Below, piece by piece: positions 35,374 through 46,892 of a stretch of DNA of 64,000 nucleotides. The position numbers and the translations under genes were made by a program. The stretch's first letter is position 1; each line of letters begins with the position of its first letter. The stretch comes from Diplocarpon mali (lineage: Eukaryota; Ascomycota; Leotiomycetes; Helotiales; Drepanopezizaceae): positions 5,767 through 69,766 of the forward strand of contig JAENRP010000120.1 in assembly GCA_024741835.1 (NCBI GenBank). Direction: 5' to 3'. Below the pieces are notes generated by a model. The model made no database searches. It was not told the origin of the DNA and saw nothing but the letters and a program-made list of their open reading frames with translations.

Positions 35374-35862
35374 ATGTCGTCCGGCGATCAAGAAGTGACT
35401 CAAAAAGCAGCCATTTCTTCCGCAACAGAATGGGGCAGTAAGAACCTCCCCAGCCTTGCATTCTCTCAACCCAAAGCGCTTTGCTACTAAACTCCTGCAG
35501 AGAGCCCTCTCCCTCCTACTCTGCTGGCAACACTCATAACTGCGCTCTACGCCCGCCCCTTCAAGCCACTCCCAATGCTCTTCCCGCCAGTTTTGCTCTT
35601 CAGTGCCTACCTGAATCTTTCCAACTTCAAAGTCGACTCAGCGGGCCTGACAGCAGCTTGGTCCGGCCTGTATCTCCTGCTCGCGCGCAGGAGAAAGGTC
35701 GCTGGGGCGAATTTCAGTTCTAGGCTGGGCGCGAAGTATGGGGCGAGGGGTATGACTAGGGGAAGTGCTATGCTGCTTGCAGGAGCAAATGTGCTGGGGT
35801 GTGGTATCACATATGCCTTTGGTAGTAGGAAAGCGGAGGAGAAGAAAGACCCGTTGGCTTAG
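35374..35862 (+). CDS. aim19: Aim19-like small membrane protein
   Basis: Exons 35374-35437 and 35501-35862 (intron 63 bp, GTAAGA...TGCAG), 141 residues. The start MSSGDQEVTQ is fixed by the splice; a longer downstream frame alone would miss it. Three to four hydrophobic stretches are visible: LPPTLLATLITALYA, LPMLFPPVLLFSAYLNL, GLTAAWSGLYLLLARR and AMLLAGANVLGCGITYAFG. The segment AGLTAAWSGLYLLLARR and overall size resemble the yeast Aim19 (altered inheritance of mitochondria 19) family, a mitochondrial membrane protein of unknown biochemical role. I rely on remembered family features, so the name is provisional. Confidence 0.65.
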
Positions 35863-37122
35863 GAGCTTCAGGTGAATATAATGAATGCGAGAATGTACGA
35901 TATTACCGGGACAGATGGGGATTCTAATCATGTATAGTACTAGATCTCATCGTGGACAAATGGTGGTAGGAATGTTAAAATCTCATGTTTGTAAGGAAAT
36001 AATTATGTAGCTTCAAGTGTGAAGTCTGAATCTGCAGCCTAGAGACTGGACTAAATTACTGAAATCTCCTTGATTAACTATTGATAAGATCTTTGCTGAC
36101 AGTTGCTGTTCTAGGTGGAAGTCTTTTGGTTCCCGGACAACCATCTGCTGGCTTGATCCTGAAGCCATTCTGATATGTCTCCTATTCGTCCCTATCATAC
36201 GGAATCGGTCATCATCCATCCCAGAATGAATTTTGTTGACTGGAAAATTCCACCAGGTCAATGTTGAAATTTCACATGCCTGGCCAATCAAGTTTGATGG
36301 ACTATGCAATCCTGTTCAATCAGACTTGAATCGCCTAAGTTTGTCGAGCGAAAATTCAAGCTGTCTGCTTGAATATATATGCATAGACCATCAGATGTGA
36401 TGCCGGCGTCCTCTAAATTCAGCCCATATGGCTGGTCTGCTATTAGGAACGTACACTTCTGGCATAACTGATTCCGAGTGGCTGAAATTTTAGTTATCAA
36501 AGTTGATGGAAGTGGACGTTGCCTACAGTGAATTAGCAAATAGCCTATACACAATGACACGAACGGATGTCTTTAAACTATCAAATGCCTGAAAATCCGT
36601 TTGCCTAACCTGAAATAGACTCTTTCGTTTGCCACGCTTTTATTTCGCAAGAGATATGCGACTACCACACGCAAGCGCATTGCTACTTCGCATTCCCTAT
36701 GTCCAATCAGAGATATCAAGAGTCCGCCTTAACACTGGGCGATCAATTCCTGATCATCAGTAAGCGGCGTGCCGCTGAGCACCAGGCATTGAGCTCCAAG
36801 CTATCTAGAACGTTGGATTGAATGGCTTCAAGAAAGCAGCACAGACTGGGGAATAGCAATCAATAAGGAACTTACGACCTAGGTGCCAGATCTGATATTT
36901 GTACAGAACGAAGAATCCCTAGTAGCTCGAACCAGCCACATAAGATGCCTCGCAGCCATGCGGCACCAATTCCATGTTCCAGAAACTCCCAGATGTCCTA
37001 TCAACTCCGTGCGTCTAGGCCCAGTCTATTCTGAGAGCCGACGGCTTCCCAACCCAACACCATTCCCCATGCAGATTGCAGTGGAAATACAAGCATGTCC
37101 CTCTCCATATCCCAAACTCCTG
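35863..37122. other. intergenic between convergent genes, no supported gene
   Basis: About 1.26 kb. Two modest frames on the minus strand (36560-36288 and 36309-36013) have no recognisable domain and no clear start. They might be remnants of a gene but I cannot support one. Confidence 0.4.
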
Positions 37123-38679
37123 TTAATGCCGAGGCGTCCATCCCCAAAGGCGTTGCTGCCAAAACAATCCGGAATAAATCCAAATTCCGAGCGCAACGGC
37201 AGATACTACAAGACAACTCTTCATTCGTGCTCTCCATGGAGGAAAGGGTGATCTTTCATCTTGAGCGTGGTGTAAAGGAAGAGCGGGTGCTATGCTTCCT
37301 TCGTGTTGCTGAGGAATGATGCCGAGGGTTTCTTCAACGAACAGACCATGGAGACTCGAAACCTTATACTCTGTGATATATTCGATATCGCACTGTCGAG
37401 CTTTTGGCGCCGCGTATCCTCGATACTCCTCGAGAATAGATTCGATATCCCACCGGGCAACATGGCGAACCACCGCAACGACACAGCCCGTTCGGTGCTT
37501 CGTCGTGTCAGCTACATCCGCTAGGTTATAGAAGACGAAATGTACCTTGCCATGATTACAATGTATCAAGATCGGATAATTCGACTCGTCAAGAACAGTC
37601 TCCATGATCTCCTGCATGAGTCCCTCAGTGATTGGGACCTTCTTGGTTCCTGGCATATCGATCAATTTGTGTACAATGTTATTTTTCTTAACAAAGTTCA
37701 TAAAGTCTGGAGCGAAATCGTTTTTGACGAGAGACCTTCCTATGATATCAGTATTTGAAAAAGTTATGGTCAATCGCCACTCACAGGACAGTCTTCAAGC
37801 CAAGGGATTCGAGGCTTATGAAGTCATCTTCTGTTGGCCAACTGCTTCTAAATATTTTGCCAGGGATAACGACGCCGAGATTGGTAGGTCGAAATTCCTG
37901 CTTGACTTCAATTGAAGTCTTGGCGGCCTGTAGGGTTTCGGCAACTGGCAAGTTAGCTATGTAAGCTACAAGACTGTCGAATGATCAAGACAAGGGGAAA
38001 GAGCCGATAAGACAGATTAAGGTACATACTGTGGCTCTCTATGTCTTCTTCTTTTGTAGGGAATATGTTTGTGTCTCTGCCAAGATTGACCATTGATTGT
38101 CTTGTCTTGAGCTCCTGAGACGGGCCTCTGGACTCGCTCTGCTGCATCTCAATCTGATTCGTACTCTTATTCCGAGGATCCAGGTCGAGTTCGAATTTTT
38201 TGCCTTTGTTGATGAAATCCTCTTCCTCAGTAAACGCTCTGGCCGAGCGCCTCTTGATTTCTGTTAATCCGTTCATGATATTCTCTTTCCACACTCCAGT
38301 ATGAAATTGCTCAATGGCCGTAGTAATAGATGGATTGCGACCAATTGAATCCCTTCCAAAACAGAATTCTGTCTGGACGCAACTAAAGGAGACCGCGGCA
38401 AGCGCGTTGTGTGAGTTGGAATGAAGGCATAGTTGTCTTCGTCCAGCAGTTTAAGTGTGTTATTGTTGTCACTGCATGGGTTTCAGTAGATAGAGGAAAA
38501 GAAAGAAGAATCGCCGAAGTTGGTGTGCGTTAAGGGTTTACCAGAGCCGTCGGGTGTGATTTCACACCATCCGTCACTAGAAAAGAATGAAGTTCAGGTG
38601 CTAGCAATCACCAGAGCTGTTCGCTTTCAAACGGGCGCGCACTAAAACCCCACACTACCATTGATTGTGTCATGCACAT
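37123..38679 (-). CDS. Siw14/OCA-type atypical dual-specificity phosphatase
   Basis: Well-supported part: exons ending at 38030, then 37944-37785, 37735-37546 and 37497-37123. Signature HCNHGK/HRTGC (Cys-x5-Arg P-loop) is split by an intron after HCNHGK. Upstream, IPGKIFRSSWP and LGLKTVLSLVKND match the Siw14 pattern, and ILEEYRGYAAPKAR follows the loop. Family members include inositol-pyrophosphate and tyrosine phosphatases; the substrate here is unknown. A C-terminal hydrophobic segment (SCLVVSAVALGIWIYSGLFW) suggests a tail anchor. Two introns end in AAG. The 5' half is less clear: coding-like exons at about 38576-38542 (DGWCEITPDGS) and 38471-38351 (LKLLDEDNYAFIP...) join only if single bases are missing near 38542 and 38352. 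ATG at 38679 or 38673 would be the start; otherwise ATG inside 38276 (MNGLTEIKRR). Confidence 0.8.
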
Positions 38680-39127
38680 TAGGATTGCGTGAAAGAGAGA
38701 AAGAGCTATGTTGCAGTGAATGATGGAATGAATAGAGTGCACCAACTGATATTTTGAGGTTATACCCAAGTAGCCCCTACTTGTTCGAAGACAGGATTAT
38801 GGACGAGGACAAAGGATGAGGCTGAGCCTTAGCCATCAGCCTCGTGTCTCTATGCATCTACAGGGCTTATGTCTCGGGGTTTAAACTCTAAATTCGGGTA
38901 CACGATTGGGACCAGGTGCGAACTTCTCGCTGTCCGTAATCGAGAAATCCATATCCTATTTCACACAGTTTCGAAATAAGAATTGATCAAAAACAAACTA
39001 TGCTATCAGAAGGCAGGAAGCACCGAACTGCATCACTACTAAAACAAATTACTTTCTCACCCAAGCCGGCCCAGCCCGTCTTATTCCTTACGCCAACGCA
39101 GAGGTGTTGCCTCCTATGATCTCTCTC
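38680..39127. other. intergenic, no supported gene
   Basis: About 450 bases between two minus-strand genes, holding the promoter of the phosphatase gene and the 3' end of GCP3. Nothing else is seen. Confidence 0.5.
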
Positions 39128-41915
39128 TTATGGTGCCCTCGCCGAACTCCTCCCTTGATCTCTAGTAGCAGGTCTGCCTGGCTTCTTCGACCTTACAGGC
39201 TGATAGCAATCATTGAAATTCGTGACAACGCCCAAAAACCTCATGTCCACGTCAGGCTGGTACGCCAGGTCGCCCAGCAGTAAACACACTCTTGACTTGA
39301 AGTGAGCCCCCAATGATTGAAGTCGTTCTTGCAAAACCGGAAATTCGTCGCTGATGGCATCTTCAGGCGTGGGAACGGGAGTTGAATCAAGGTGTTGCGG
39401 TCCGCGTCGCATTGTTGCGGGAGCGTTCACTGATATACCCTCGTCATCTTCACGTCTTGTTTGTGCTTCGTGTCGTATATCTGAACCTTGGCGCCTTGTA
39501 AAGTCCGACACGGCCCAGCTGTATAGTCCATCCACAGCATCACGGTAGCTAAGCATAAGCCGAAGAAGTTCGCCAAGTTGAACCATGAAACTGTTCTCGT
39601 CGACATCTCCGTGGTGCTTTTTCTTCGCACCTAGAAGCCCTTTGTGTGTAATAGCATTCAGATATTTCGTATGAGCTTTAATCAAGTCATCTAAAGTGCA
39701 GCCTTCTCTGTGGATGGCGGTCTGAAGCTCATCCCATGAGCTTTCGATGACTTCGAATAAAATATAGTACTGCAGCTGGCCGATCAAGTGGATCATCTCT
39801 GCAAGTACTCCTCTTGTTAGCTTCCAGGCCTTTGCAACGATTCGGTCCTCGCCTTGGAGGACGCCTCGAGAGCCCGTCATGCATTTACGCCAAGTTGAAG
39901 CCAATGCAAACTCAACCCGTTTGATCCGCCATAAGAAATTGAAGACCTTGAGGTATTGCCGGTTTCCCCATTCCGTCACAACAACGTCAACGGGGGCGTC
40001 AATTTTGTACTCCAGCGTGAAGCAGTCCCAGCCTATGTCTCCATGTGATAGCTGTAGCATCCGCGCATCCAGCCTACGGAGGACCTCGGGCGAGTCGTAT
40101 TGAGCATTAGAGCCCCTAATAGCATGCTCAAGCTGTGCCGTCAACGTATGGCGGTATTGTGCGCCAGCTGGCCGGTCGAGATTAGACGACAGGGATTCCA
40201 TGAGGAGGGCGATGAAGTCTCCTTGGCCCAGTAGAATGTAGTTCTTGAGCGCTTTCAAATGTTCGAATAAGTGGAATTTCTCTGCCATCAGTTGGATTAG
40301 GCGGGCCATTGTTGTCTTGTATGCCTCGTCGATCCAGGTTTCCAAGGTTGCCGTGTCACCGTACCGTAAAACCTTTGAGGCCGCCTTCGAGTATTCGTCC
40401 ATCCACTGAGAATCGCCACATCCATATCGGATAAAGTTCAGTGATTTGCCGATAAGAAACACCTTCTGCGCAAAGTCCTGCGTGATGATGCTTGGAACCA
40501 TATCCTCATTGAGCTTGTACTTATCTTCCCACACGCTGCTGGCGCCCCCACGACTTCTGCTATCTTGTGTATCATTGACTACGTTCGGGTCCTGCTCTGA
40601 CACAAAGAACTCATAATAAGGATCTGACAATTCTCCATCGTAGATCCAATGCCGCAACATATCGTAAAACGGCCGGGTGACGTGGGTCAGGATGCGCTCA
40701 GCAAACGCCCCAACCATTGGATCTCCATGAGAAGAAGAAAATCCATGTATTAGAGAGATGAGCTGACCACCCTTTTTGCTTTGTGATTCTTCACTTATCA
40801 AGCTCATCAACCGAAGGCCCATGGTCGCTTCCCGGGTCCACACAACACATCTCTTCAACGTGACTCCAGCCCTTCCGATTCCTCCCCTAGGCTCATTCTC
40901 GTCGAGAGACGTCAGTGCTCTGCGAATCTGGCCTTCGAGAGTAGCTACAAGGCCAAGGTAAGACCTCAGTTCGCCTGCAATGGCAGCCCTCAAGCTCTGG
41001 CCGAGGAGACCGCCTCCGGGAGACTGCGTGAAAGAAGATAAACCCCTGTATAGCAGTGATGGTTCTGCCAATGTGTGAAGTATAGAAATTATTGGGGCCG
41101 GCAATGTGGTAGGTAGTGTCAGTTTTGAGGTGGACGTGAACGCGAGGTGTGCCGAGGATAGCCCTTGAAGTGTAAAGGGTAAATCCCGCAAAAGTGCTGT
41201 TTCTGGAGGATCGATTTCTACGTAATTCTCAGCGAGCAGAGCCGTCTTCAAAGCAAGTCCTCCTCGTTGTGTCGCTGCATATTTGGCAAATGCGTGCGCT
41301 TCTTCTTTCCTATCTCGCTGCCCACCCTCCCGCTCTGGCAATCTCCTCAACCCCTCAGGCGCAAACGCTTCTGAAAGGGGCTTCTCCTCTCTCCTGGTAT
41401 CTTCTCCTCTGGTTCCTCTGGAGCTGTTTTCTGGCGACATATGCGACTCGTTTTCTAGATTTTGGGGCCTTCTTCCATTCTTGACTGGGCTTTTGAAAGG
41501 GCTTGTGAGGACTGGCAGCGCTCGAGGCTGTCGATCGCTGAGCTGGTACAGGAAATACAGCACGGCCCATTTTTGATTGATGACTGGAATTGACAGGAGT
41601 TTACTGTATAGGTTTGTGAATCGAAGAGCTTTATCTGGGCTCGAGTTCGTCTGTATTAATCGCTTCTTGATCAAGTCGGAGGCTTGATTGACATCTGCTA
41701 TGACGGCAGGGCCTCTCGAGCTGTGAGATTGCGTTAGCCTAGAGGCAATGCGACACCGCTCATGTTCACTACCTCTGCAAAATTTCCGCCACAAATTCAA
41801 CAGCATTGTTTTTCCTCTCCTCTGCTGATGCGATATTCTCATCAGGAATTTCAACAAGAAACCGTCGCACCAAGGAGTTGATACCATTGCTAACACGTTG
41901 GCTTCTGGAAGACAT
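39128..41915 (-). CDS. gcp3: gamma-tubulin complex component 3 (GCP3/Spc98/Alp6)
   Basis: Exons 41915-41773 and 41720-39128 (intron 52 bp, GTAGTG...CACAG, branch GGCTAAC), 911 residues. The true start is the ATG at 41915 (MSSRSQRVSNG); reading straight through the intron gives a false N-terminus. The N-terminal third is variable and basic. The GCP core starts near residue 235 and includes LISLIHGFSSSHGDP and RPFYDMLRHWIYDGELSDPYYEF, both typical of GCP3. The C-terminal gamma-tubulin-binding half includes LKALKNYILLGQGDFIALLM. With GCP2 it forms the small gamma-tubulin complex that nucleates microtubules at the spindle pole body. A short Arg/Ser-rich tail ends the protein. Divergent from hfi1. 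Confidence 0.95.
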
Positions 41916-42251
41916 TTTCTCATAGTTGCGGAGGGCCACTTCGACTATGATCCCTCGACCGGCGCATGCTCATCGTGTGCTGCATCGGGCGAGAGATGCG
42001 TAGGGTGGGACGCGACTTGTGAACGAGGTATGAAGCACGCTAGAAGCTCGGTTAAAGCTGCGGCTCAATGAACCTCAATTATCAACGACGTGCAGAGACG
42101 AGAATTCTCGTTGGACAGCCCCAACGCCAGATTGCACGGGTTCATCTTGTACACCTCTTCGCTGGAAATCTCTGGCCCTGCGGATCTCATGGGTTTCTGC
42201 TGCTAAACCAGGTCGCGCTCTAATTGCCGCCTAAGGCGCGACTGATCCAAC
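41916..42251. promoter_or_regulatory. shared promoter of gcp3 and hfi1
   Basis: The 336 bases between the two divergent ATG codons must hold both promoters. No TATA box is obvious. Confidence 0.6.
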
Positions 42252-43785
42252 ATGCCTGACATTGATATCGACCCATCAACATTGATTAGCCAGTCCAAAC
42301 CGATTTTACCTCCGGCAAAAGCCATAAGCGCATCAGTGCCCAGCGTGCCCAAAAGTTCCAAATCCAACCATGTGCCTCCACGGATCGATCTCGAGCCGCT
42401 ATACACAGCGCTCAAGAGTGCGATAGGCGAGCAATGGGGGGTGTATAAGGAGTCCATCAGCCTCTTTGTCATGGGTTCGTCCTTACCCAGTGATGATTTT
42501 GATGCTTTCTATATCACGTCTCCGCACCAGTTCAATTTCTAACATTTGCCCTCTCACAGGCCAGCTTAATCAAAAGGAACTATCTGGGAGAATCGATGCC
42601 ATACTCACAGCCCCTACTGGCGAAATTGAACACCTGCATAACCAGCTTATCGCAGCAATCTACGCCAATGTGACAAGGGAAATGCCGGATCATGGCGTGG
42701 CCAGCTGGGTCAGCGCAAATGACAAGCCTACAACCGGGCCTGGCAGCAAGGCTGTGAGCGGAGATGCTTCAGAACAGAGGTTAAAGACCGAGGTTATGCA
42801 GTTACCAAGCCGGGATCGAAGGAGGTTGAAGGACCTAAGCCAAAACGACGTAATAACTCCCCTGGTTTAGTGTACCCATTTTGCTAATACTAATATTCAT
42901 GTTAGTTCGATCCTCGGCAAGAAATGGCGAACATCTTTGTAGAGCATCACCGGCCCAAGCCCGCGAAACCTATCGAGGCAGTCTCTGCAAGCGCGGGGGG
43001 TCTCAACAAAACGAGTTAGTCTCTACTCGTTACCGAACCATATTCGTGCTGACCGAACATACTTAGATTGGGATCTTGAAATTCGAAAAAGATATGCACA
43101 GCCCCTTGCTTCCGAGTCTGGGGAATTTCCCGATACAACCACGATTGAATCAAGAATGCTACCTATATGTTACGAGAGCGGGCTTGTCGCCGGACACGTA
43201 CCGGATGCAGCTCATTTCATGTCAACAGCCACAGAGACCTTCATCAAGGAGGTACTATCTTCAGTCTTTAGTAAGACGAGAAGCAATGGTCCTGGTGCCA
43301 GCGGAAGTGCAGGTACTGGAGGTGGCTCTAGTTGGGTCCAAACTCATAGGTATCGAGCTCAGTTGCAACGAGAGGAAGAAAGTTCCATGCGAGGCGAACT
43401 TCAGAGGGACAAAAGCGGATTATTGCCCATCGAAGCCAAAGCTGCGAGCGAACGCGCGCCTCTTGGAATGGCCGATGTCCGAACAGCCTTAGAGTTGGGT
43501 GACTGTGGCCTTGGCCAAATGCCAGTCGTGGTCCAACAGATCATGATGGGCTACCGCGAAGGCGAGGTTGAGTCTTGGAACGATTGCTCCTGGCCCGATA
43601 CACACCCTAGAGTTGTCGGTGAGGATGTCGACTTCGACATTGAAATGGGAGGCATGAACGGGTCGAGTGCGAACGGTCACGGTTATGAAATGGACGTAGA
43701 TGATTGGGGCTGGGAGGGAGGTGAGGTGGAAGATAAAGTATCTCTGGACAGCTTGCTGGACTCCTGTCTGCAGATTGCATCTTGA
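42252..43785 (+). CDS. hfi1: SAGA complex subunit Hfi1/Ada1 (SAGA-Tad1 domain)
   Basis: Exons 42252-42474, 42560-42849, 42906-43014 and 43067-43785, 446 residues. The SAGA-Tad1 domain runs from about residue 40 ([18 protein letters not shown]) through [16 protein letters not shown] and [13 protein letters not shown] to the conserved [17 protein letters not shown] and [19 protein letters not shown], and [13 protein letters not shown] and [18 protein letters not shown] close it. Hfi1 is a structural subunit that holds the SAGA histone acetyltransferase coactivator together in the nucleus. The C-terminus is acidic. The first intron uses an uncommon donor GTTCGT; without splicing the frame stops early. 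Aip1 follows on the same strand, 521 bp away. Confidence 0.93.
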
Positions 43786-44306
43786 CTTTTCATTATATTC
43801 CCATTTTTCCGGAGGCGTGGAAGGCGATGGTTTTTCTTTTCGGAACACAGCATGGTATATAAGGCGCACGCGGAGGTGGGAAACGTGGAGTTCTATTTTT
43901 GTAAAATTCAGGTGCATGGGTGACGGGGCGTCTAGGTCGGAGAGTTGATGTATTTGGACGATACCCATCATACCGTGTTTCGGTTTGGAGACTGCAGCGT
44001 TGGTAGATGACATACAGCTAGGAATTTTAATGGCTCTTGAAGAAAATCCAGATAAGCCTTTCTTGTTGTGCTATTACCCCACATATTTATAGAAACATTA
44101 TTGATCTGAGCTCCCAAATGTTCTAAGTACAATTGGGCAATGGCTGGGACTGCCAAAAATAGAATGCCTCAGCCTTGCCAAGCATCGCTGTTTCAGCCTG
44201 CCCTCCCCCTCCATCCTTTAGAAGTTAACAGTATAGAGATATCCAACTCGTCCGAATACTCTTCCTAGTCCGCCATTGACCTGGATGACCAGGGAGCCTA
44301 CCGATA
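43786..44306. other. intergenic, hfi1 to aip1
   Basis: About 520 bases with the 3' end of hfi1 and the promoter of aip1. A frame on the opposite strand (44013-43489) is the shadow of the hfi1 end. Confidence 0.5.
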
Positions 44307-46614
44307 ATGTCGATTTTCGTTGAAAAGATTCTAGCGGCATCGCCGAGCACAGAACGTGGCAAGCCTACTCAACTCTCGGCCGACCCAAAAGGTGAACGCA
44401 TTGCCTATGCTGTCAGTGTCCTACGATAACTCGAAGACAATCGCTGATGATTTCTTGAATAGTCTGGTAAATCTGTTTTCTTACGGTCAATCGATGACCC
44501 TTCAATCAGTAAACAATACACCGCTCACACTACACAAACTTCCGTTGCCCGCTTCTCGCCCTCTGGTTTCTATGTTGCTTCAGGAGATGCATCTGGAGCT
44601 GTGAAAGTCTGGGATGCTGTAGAAGGAGTCAACACGAAAGGTTTAAGGCCCTGCATGTTATTATCAGTCTCATGCTTACAAGGAAGCTAGGCGAATTCCA
44701 TATCATATCTGGGAGAATCAATGATATTGCATGGGATGGAGACTCTCAAAGGATCATTGCCGTAGGAGATGGGAGAGAACGGTTTGGACATTGTATAACG
44801 GCAGACAGTGGAAATTCCGTAGGAGAAATTAGCGGTCACTCTTCCGCGATCAATTCTGTCTCCATCCGGCAGCAGCGGCCTTTGCGTGCTGCAACCGGAG
44901 CCGATGATAGCAGCATGGTTTTCTTGCACGGTAGGTCAAGTAACTTAAATAACTTTTTCCAGACGTCCTCATATCACTTATATCTCGGCTGACGCTTGGG
45001 ACATAGGAGCACCTTTCAAATACGCCAACAAGCTCGGCGGATTGCACAAGGGCTATGTGTACGGAACTGGCTTCTCACCAGATGGGAACCACTTAATATC
45101 CGTGGGTGCGGATCGTAGAATTCAGCTTTACGACGGCAAGACCGGGGAGGCTACAGCCCAAATAGGCGAGGGCCAGCACAAGGGCTCGATCTTTGCGGTT
45201 TCATGGGCCAATGATTGTAAGAGATTTGTCACCGCAAGCGCAGACCAGACTGTGAAGCTCTGGGACGTTGAAGCTGGAAAAGCAGTCCAGAGTTGGAAAT
45301 TTGGTGAAGGCAACGTCAGCATCCCAGATCATCAGGTTGGAGTTGTTTGGCCGGCTGGAAGAAGTGATGGTTTAGTCGTCAGTCTGAACCTTGCTGGAGA
45401 CCTCAATTATCTTGTCGAAGGCAGCCGAATCCCTTCTAAAATCGTACAAGGCCACAACAAGAGTATCACAGCGCTAGGATCGAGCATAAGCTCAGAAGGA
45501 AAAGACCAGACCTTTTGGACTGGAGACTTTGGAGGCCGAATAGTTTCTTGGAATTTTGGCACGGGTATTGGCTCGGCAGTCGATGGAGAGACTCACAAGA
45601 ACCAAGTCACAGCATTTGAGAATACTTCGGACAGGGCATATAGTGTTGGTTGTGAGTCTTTGAACCCGTACTAATTTCTGGAAATGAATATGGACAGGTT
45701 TTTTCCGCACACTAGTCTTATTCTCTTCTTGAGACATTCTTTCAGTGGCCGGTGCTGACTCTCATGCTCTCTAGGGGACGATACTCTCAGGATCGCTGAG
45801 TCAACCGGAAATACCTTCCTGGGAGAAACATCAAAGTTGTCTGCTCGTGAGTCTACTAAACACCTCACAACGTGACACTAGAGGAGCAATTGCTGACCAC
45901 CCTGGTGCTCAGAGCCTAAGGGCCTGGCCTCAGCAGGTGGCCGAGTGTTTGCAGCCACAAATATGGGGATTGACGTATTCTTCAAGGATGGTCTCGTTGA
46001 TAGTATACCTACTAAGGGCTTCACCCCTACTGCAATTGCAGCTTCAGGATCGCTGGTTGCGGTTGGAGACGACATGAATATCGTTCACGTCTATAACGTC
46101 GACGCAAATCACCAGCTTTCTCGTATAGGAGAGCTCACAAAATCCACGTCGCAGATTACAGCACTGGCTTTCTCTGCCGATGGCTCATTCCTCGCTGTAG
46201 GAAATTCTTCTGGTAAAATTGTTGTGTATGACAGTTCGTGGGAAGTCAAGACGGATCGCTGGTCCGCTCACACTGCGAGGTACGTTTTTTAAACTACAGT
46301 CCTAGCCTTCCGATTACCTTTCGTGACTCCTCCCGAAGTAACAGGCTTTTAACGAAGGTCAGCTGCTGATAGCCATTTTTGTATGCAGAGTAACAAGCAT
46401 CGCTTGGAATGCCGAAGGAACGCTTGCGGTGAGTGGAGCGCTAGACACGAATATTTTTGTGTGGTCTCTCAAAAATCCTGGGAAAAGATTCAAGGTAGCG
46501 AACGCTCACAAGGACGGTGTAAATGGCGTGTCGTGGGTTCATGGCGGGAAGAAGATTGTTAGTACGGGTGGAGATGCTGCATTGAAGATCTGGTCTGTCT
46601 CAGGTGTGGAATAG
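44307..46614 (+). CDS. aip1: actin-interacting protein 1 (WD-repeat, Aip1)
   Basis: Exons 44307-44411, 44463-44640, 44691-44930, 45007-45651, 45775-45846, 45913-46279 and 46389-46614, 610 residues, the usual Aip1 length. The start gives MSIFVEKILAASPSTERGKP, typical for fungal Aip1, and THTTQ...RFSPSGFYVASGDASG, ISGRINDIAWDGDSQRI, RFGHCITADSGNSVG and KGSIFAVSWANDCKRFVTAS follow as WD blades of a double seven-bladed propeller. The end GGDAALKIWSVSGVE closes the last blade. Aip1 works with cofilin to disassemble actin filaments at cortical patches. Six GT-AG introns are all required; several would cause stops if kept. Confidence 0.95.
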
Positions 46615-46874
46615 CTATTGGAGAAACAATACTTGCGCGGATCACGAATCACGGAACCTATCTTTTTCTATTCATCTTGTGATAGTATTGAAAGTGACAA
46701 GGTTGTTGGCATTGTTTCTAATTAGCGAAGCATGACCACGAGCATGTGCAGATTGAACCCTAAGCCAAGCCGCTAAAGTCCGGGGAAGCTCTGGATGCTC
46801 GAAGCGCAGCTGGCCCCGCCAACATTAACGATGACTTCAACCTCACTTAGCAGTCCTCATCATCACACCAAACA

Positions 46875-46892
46875 ATGAAACCACCAAGATGA
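46875..46892 (+). promoter_or_regulatory. 5-codon upstream ORF overlapping the next start
   Basis: ATGAAACCACCAAGATGA encodes MKPPR and stop. Its TGA shares two bases with the main ATG at 46889 (ATGA overlap), an arrangement that could tune translation of the membrane protein by termination-reinitiation. It lies in the 5' leader only if transcription starts upstream of 46875, which is likely but not shown. Confidence 0.5.

Noticed and set aside
36013..36560. Two minus-strand frames in the Aim19-phosphatase interval
   Set aside because: No domain and no plausible splice joining them; kept as unsupported intergenic sequence.
41773..41923. N-terminus of GCP3 read without splicing
   Set aside because: Runs through an intron with good donor, branch and acceptor; the ATG at 41915 in the other frame gives a sensible start.
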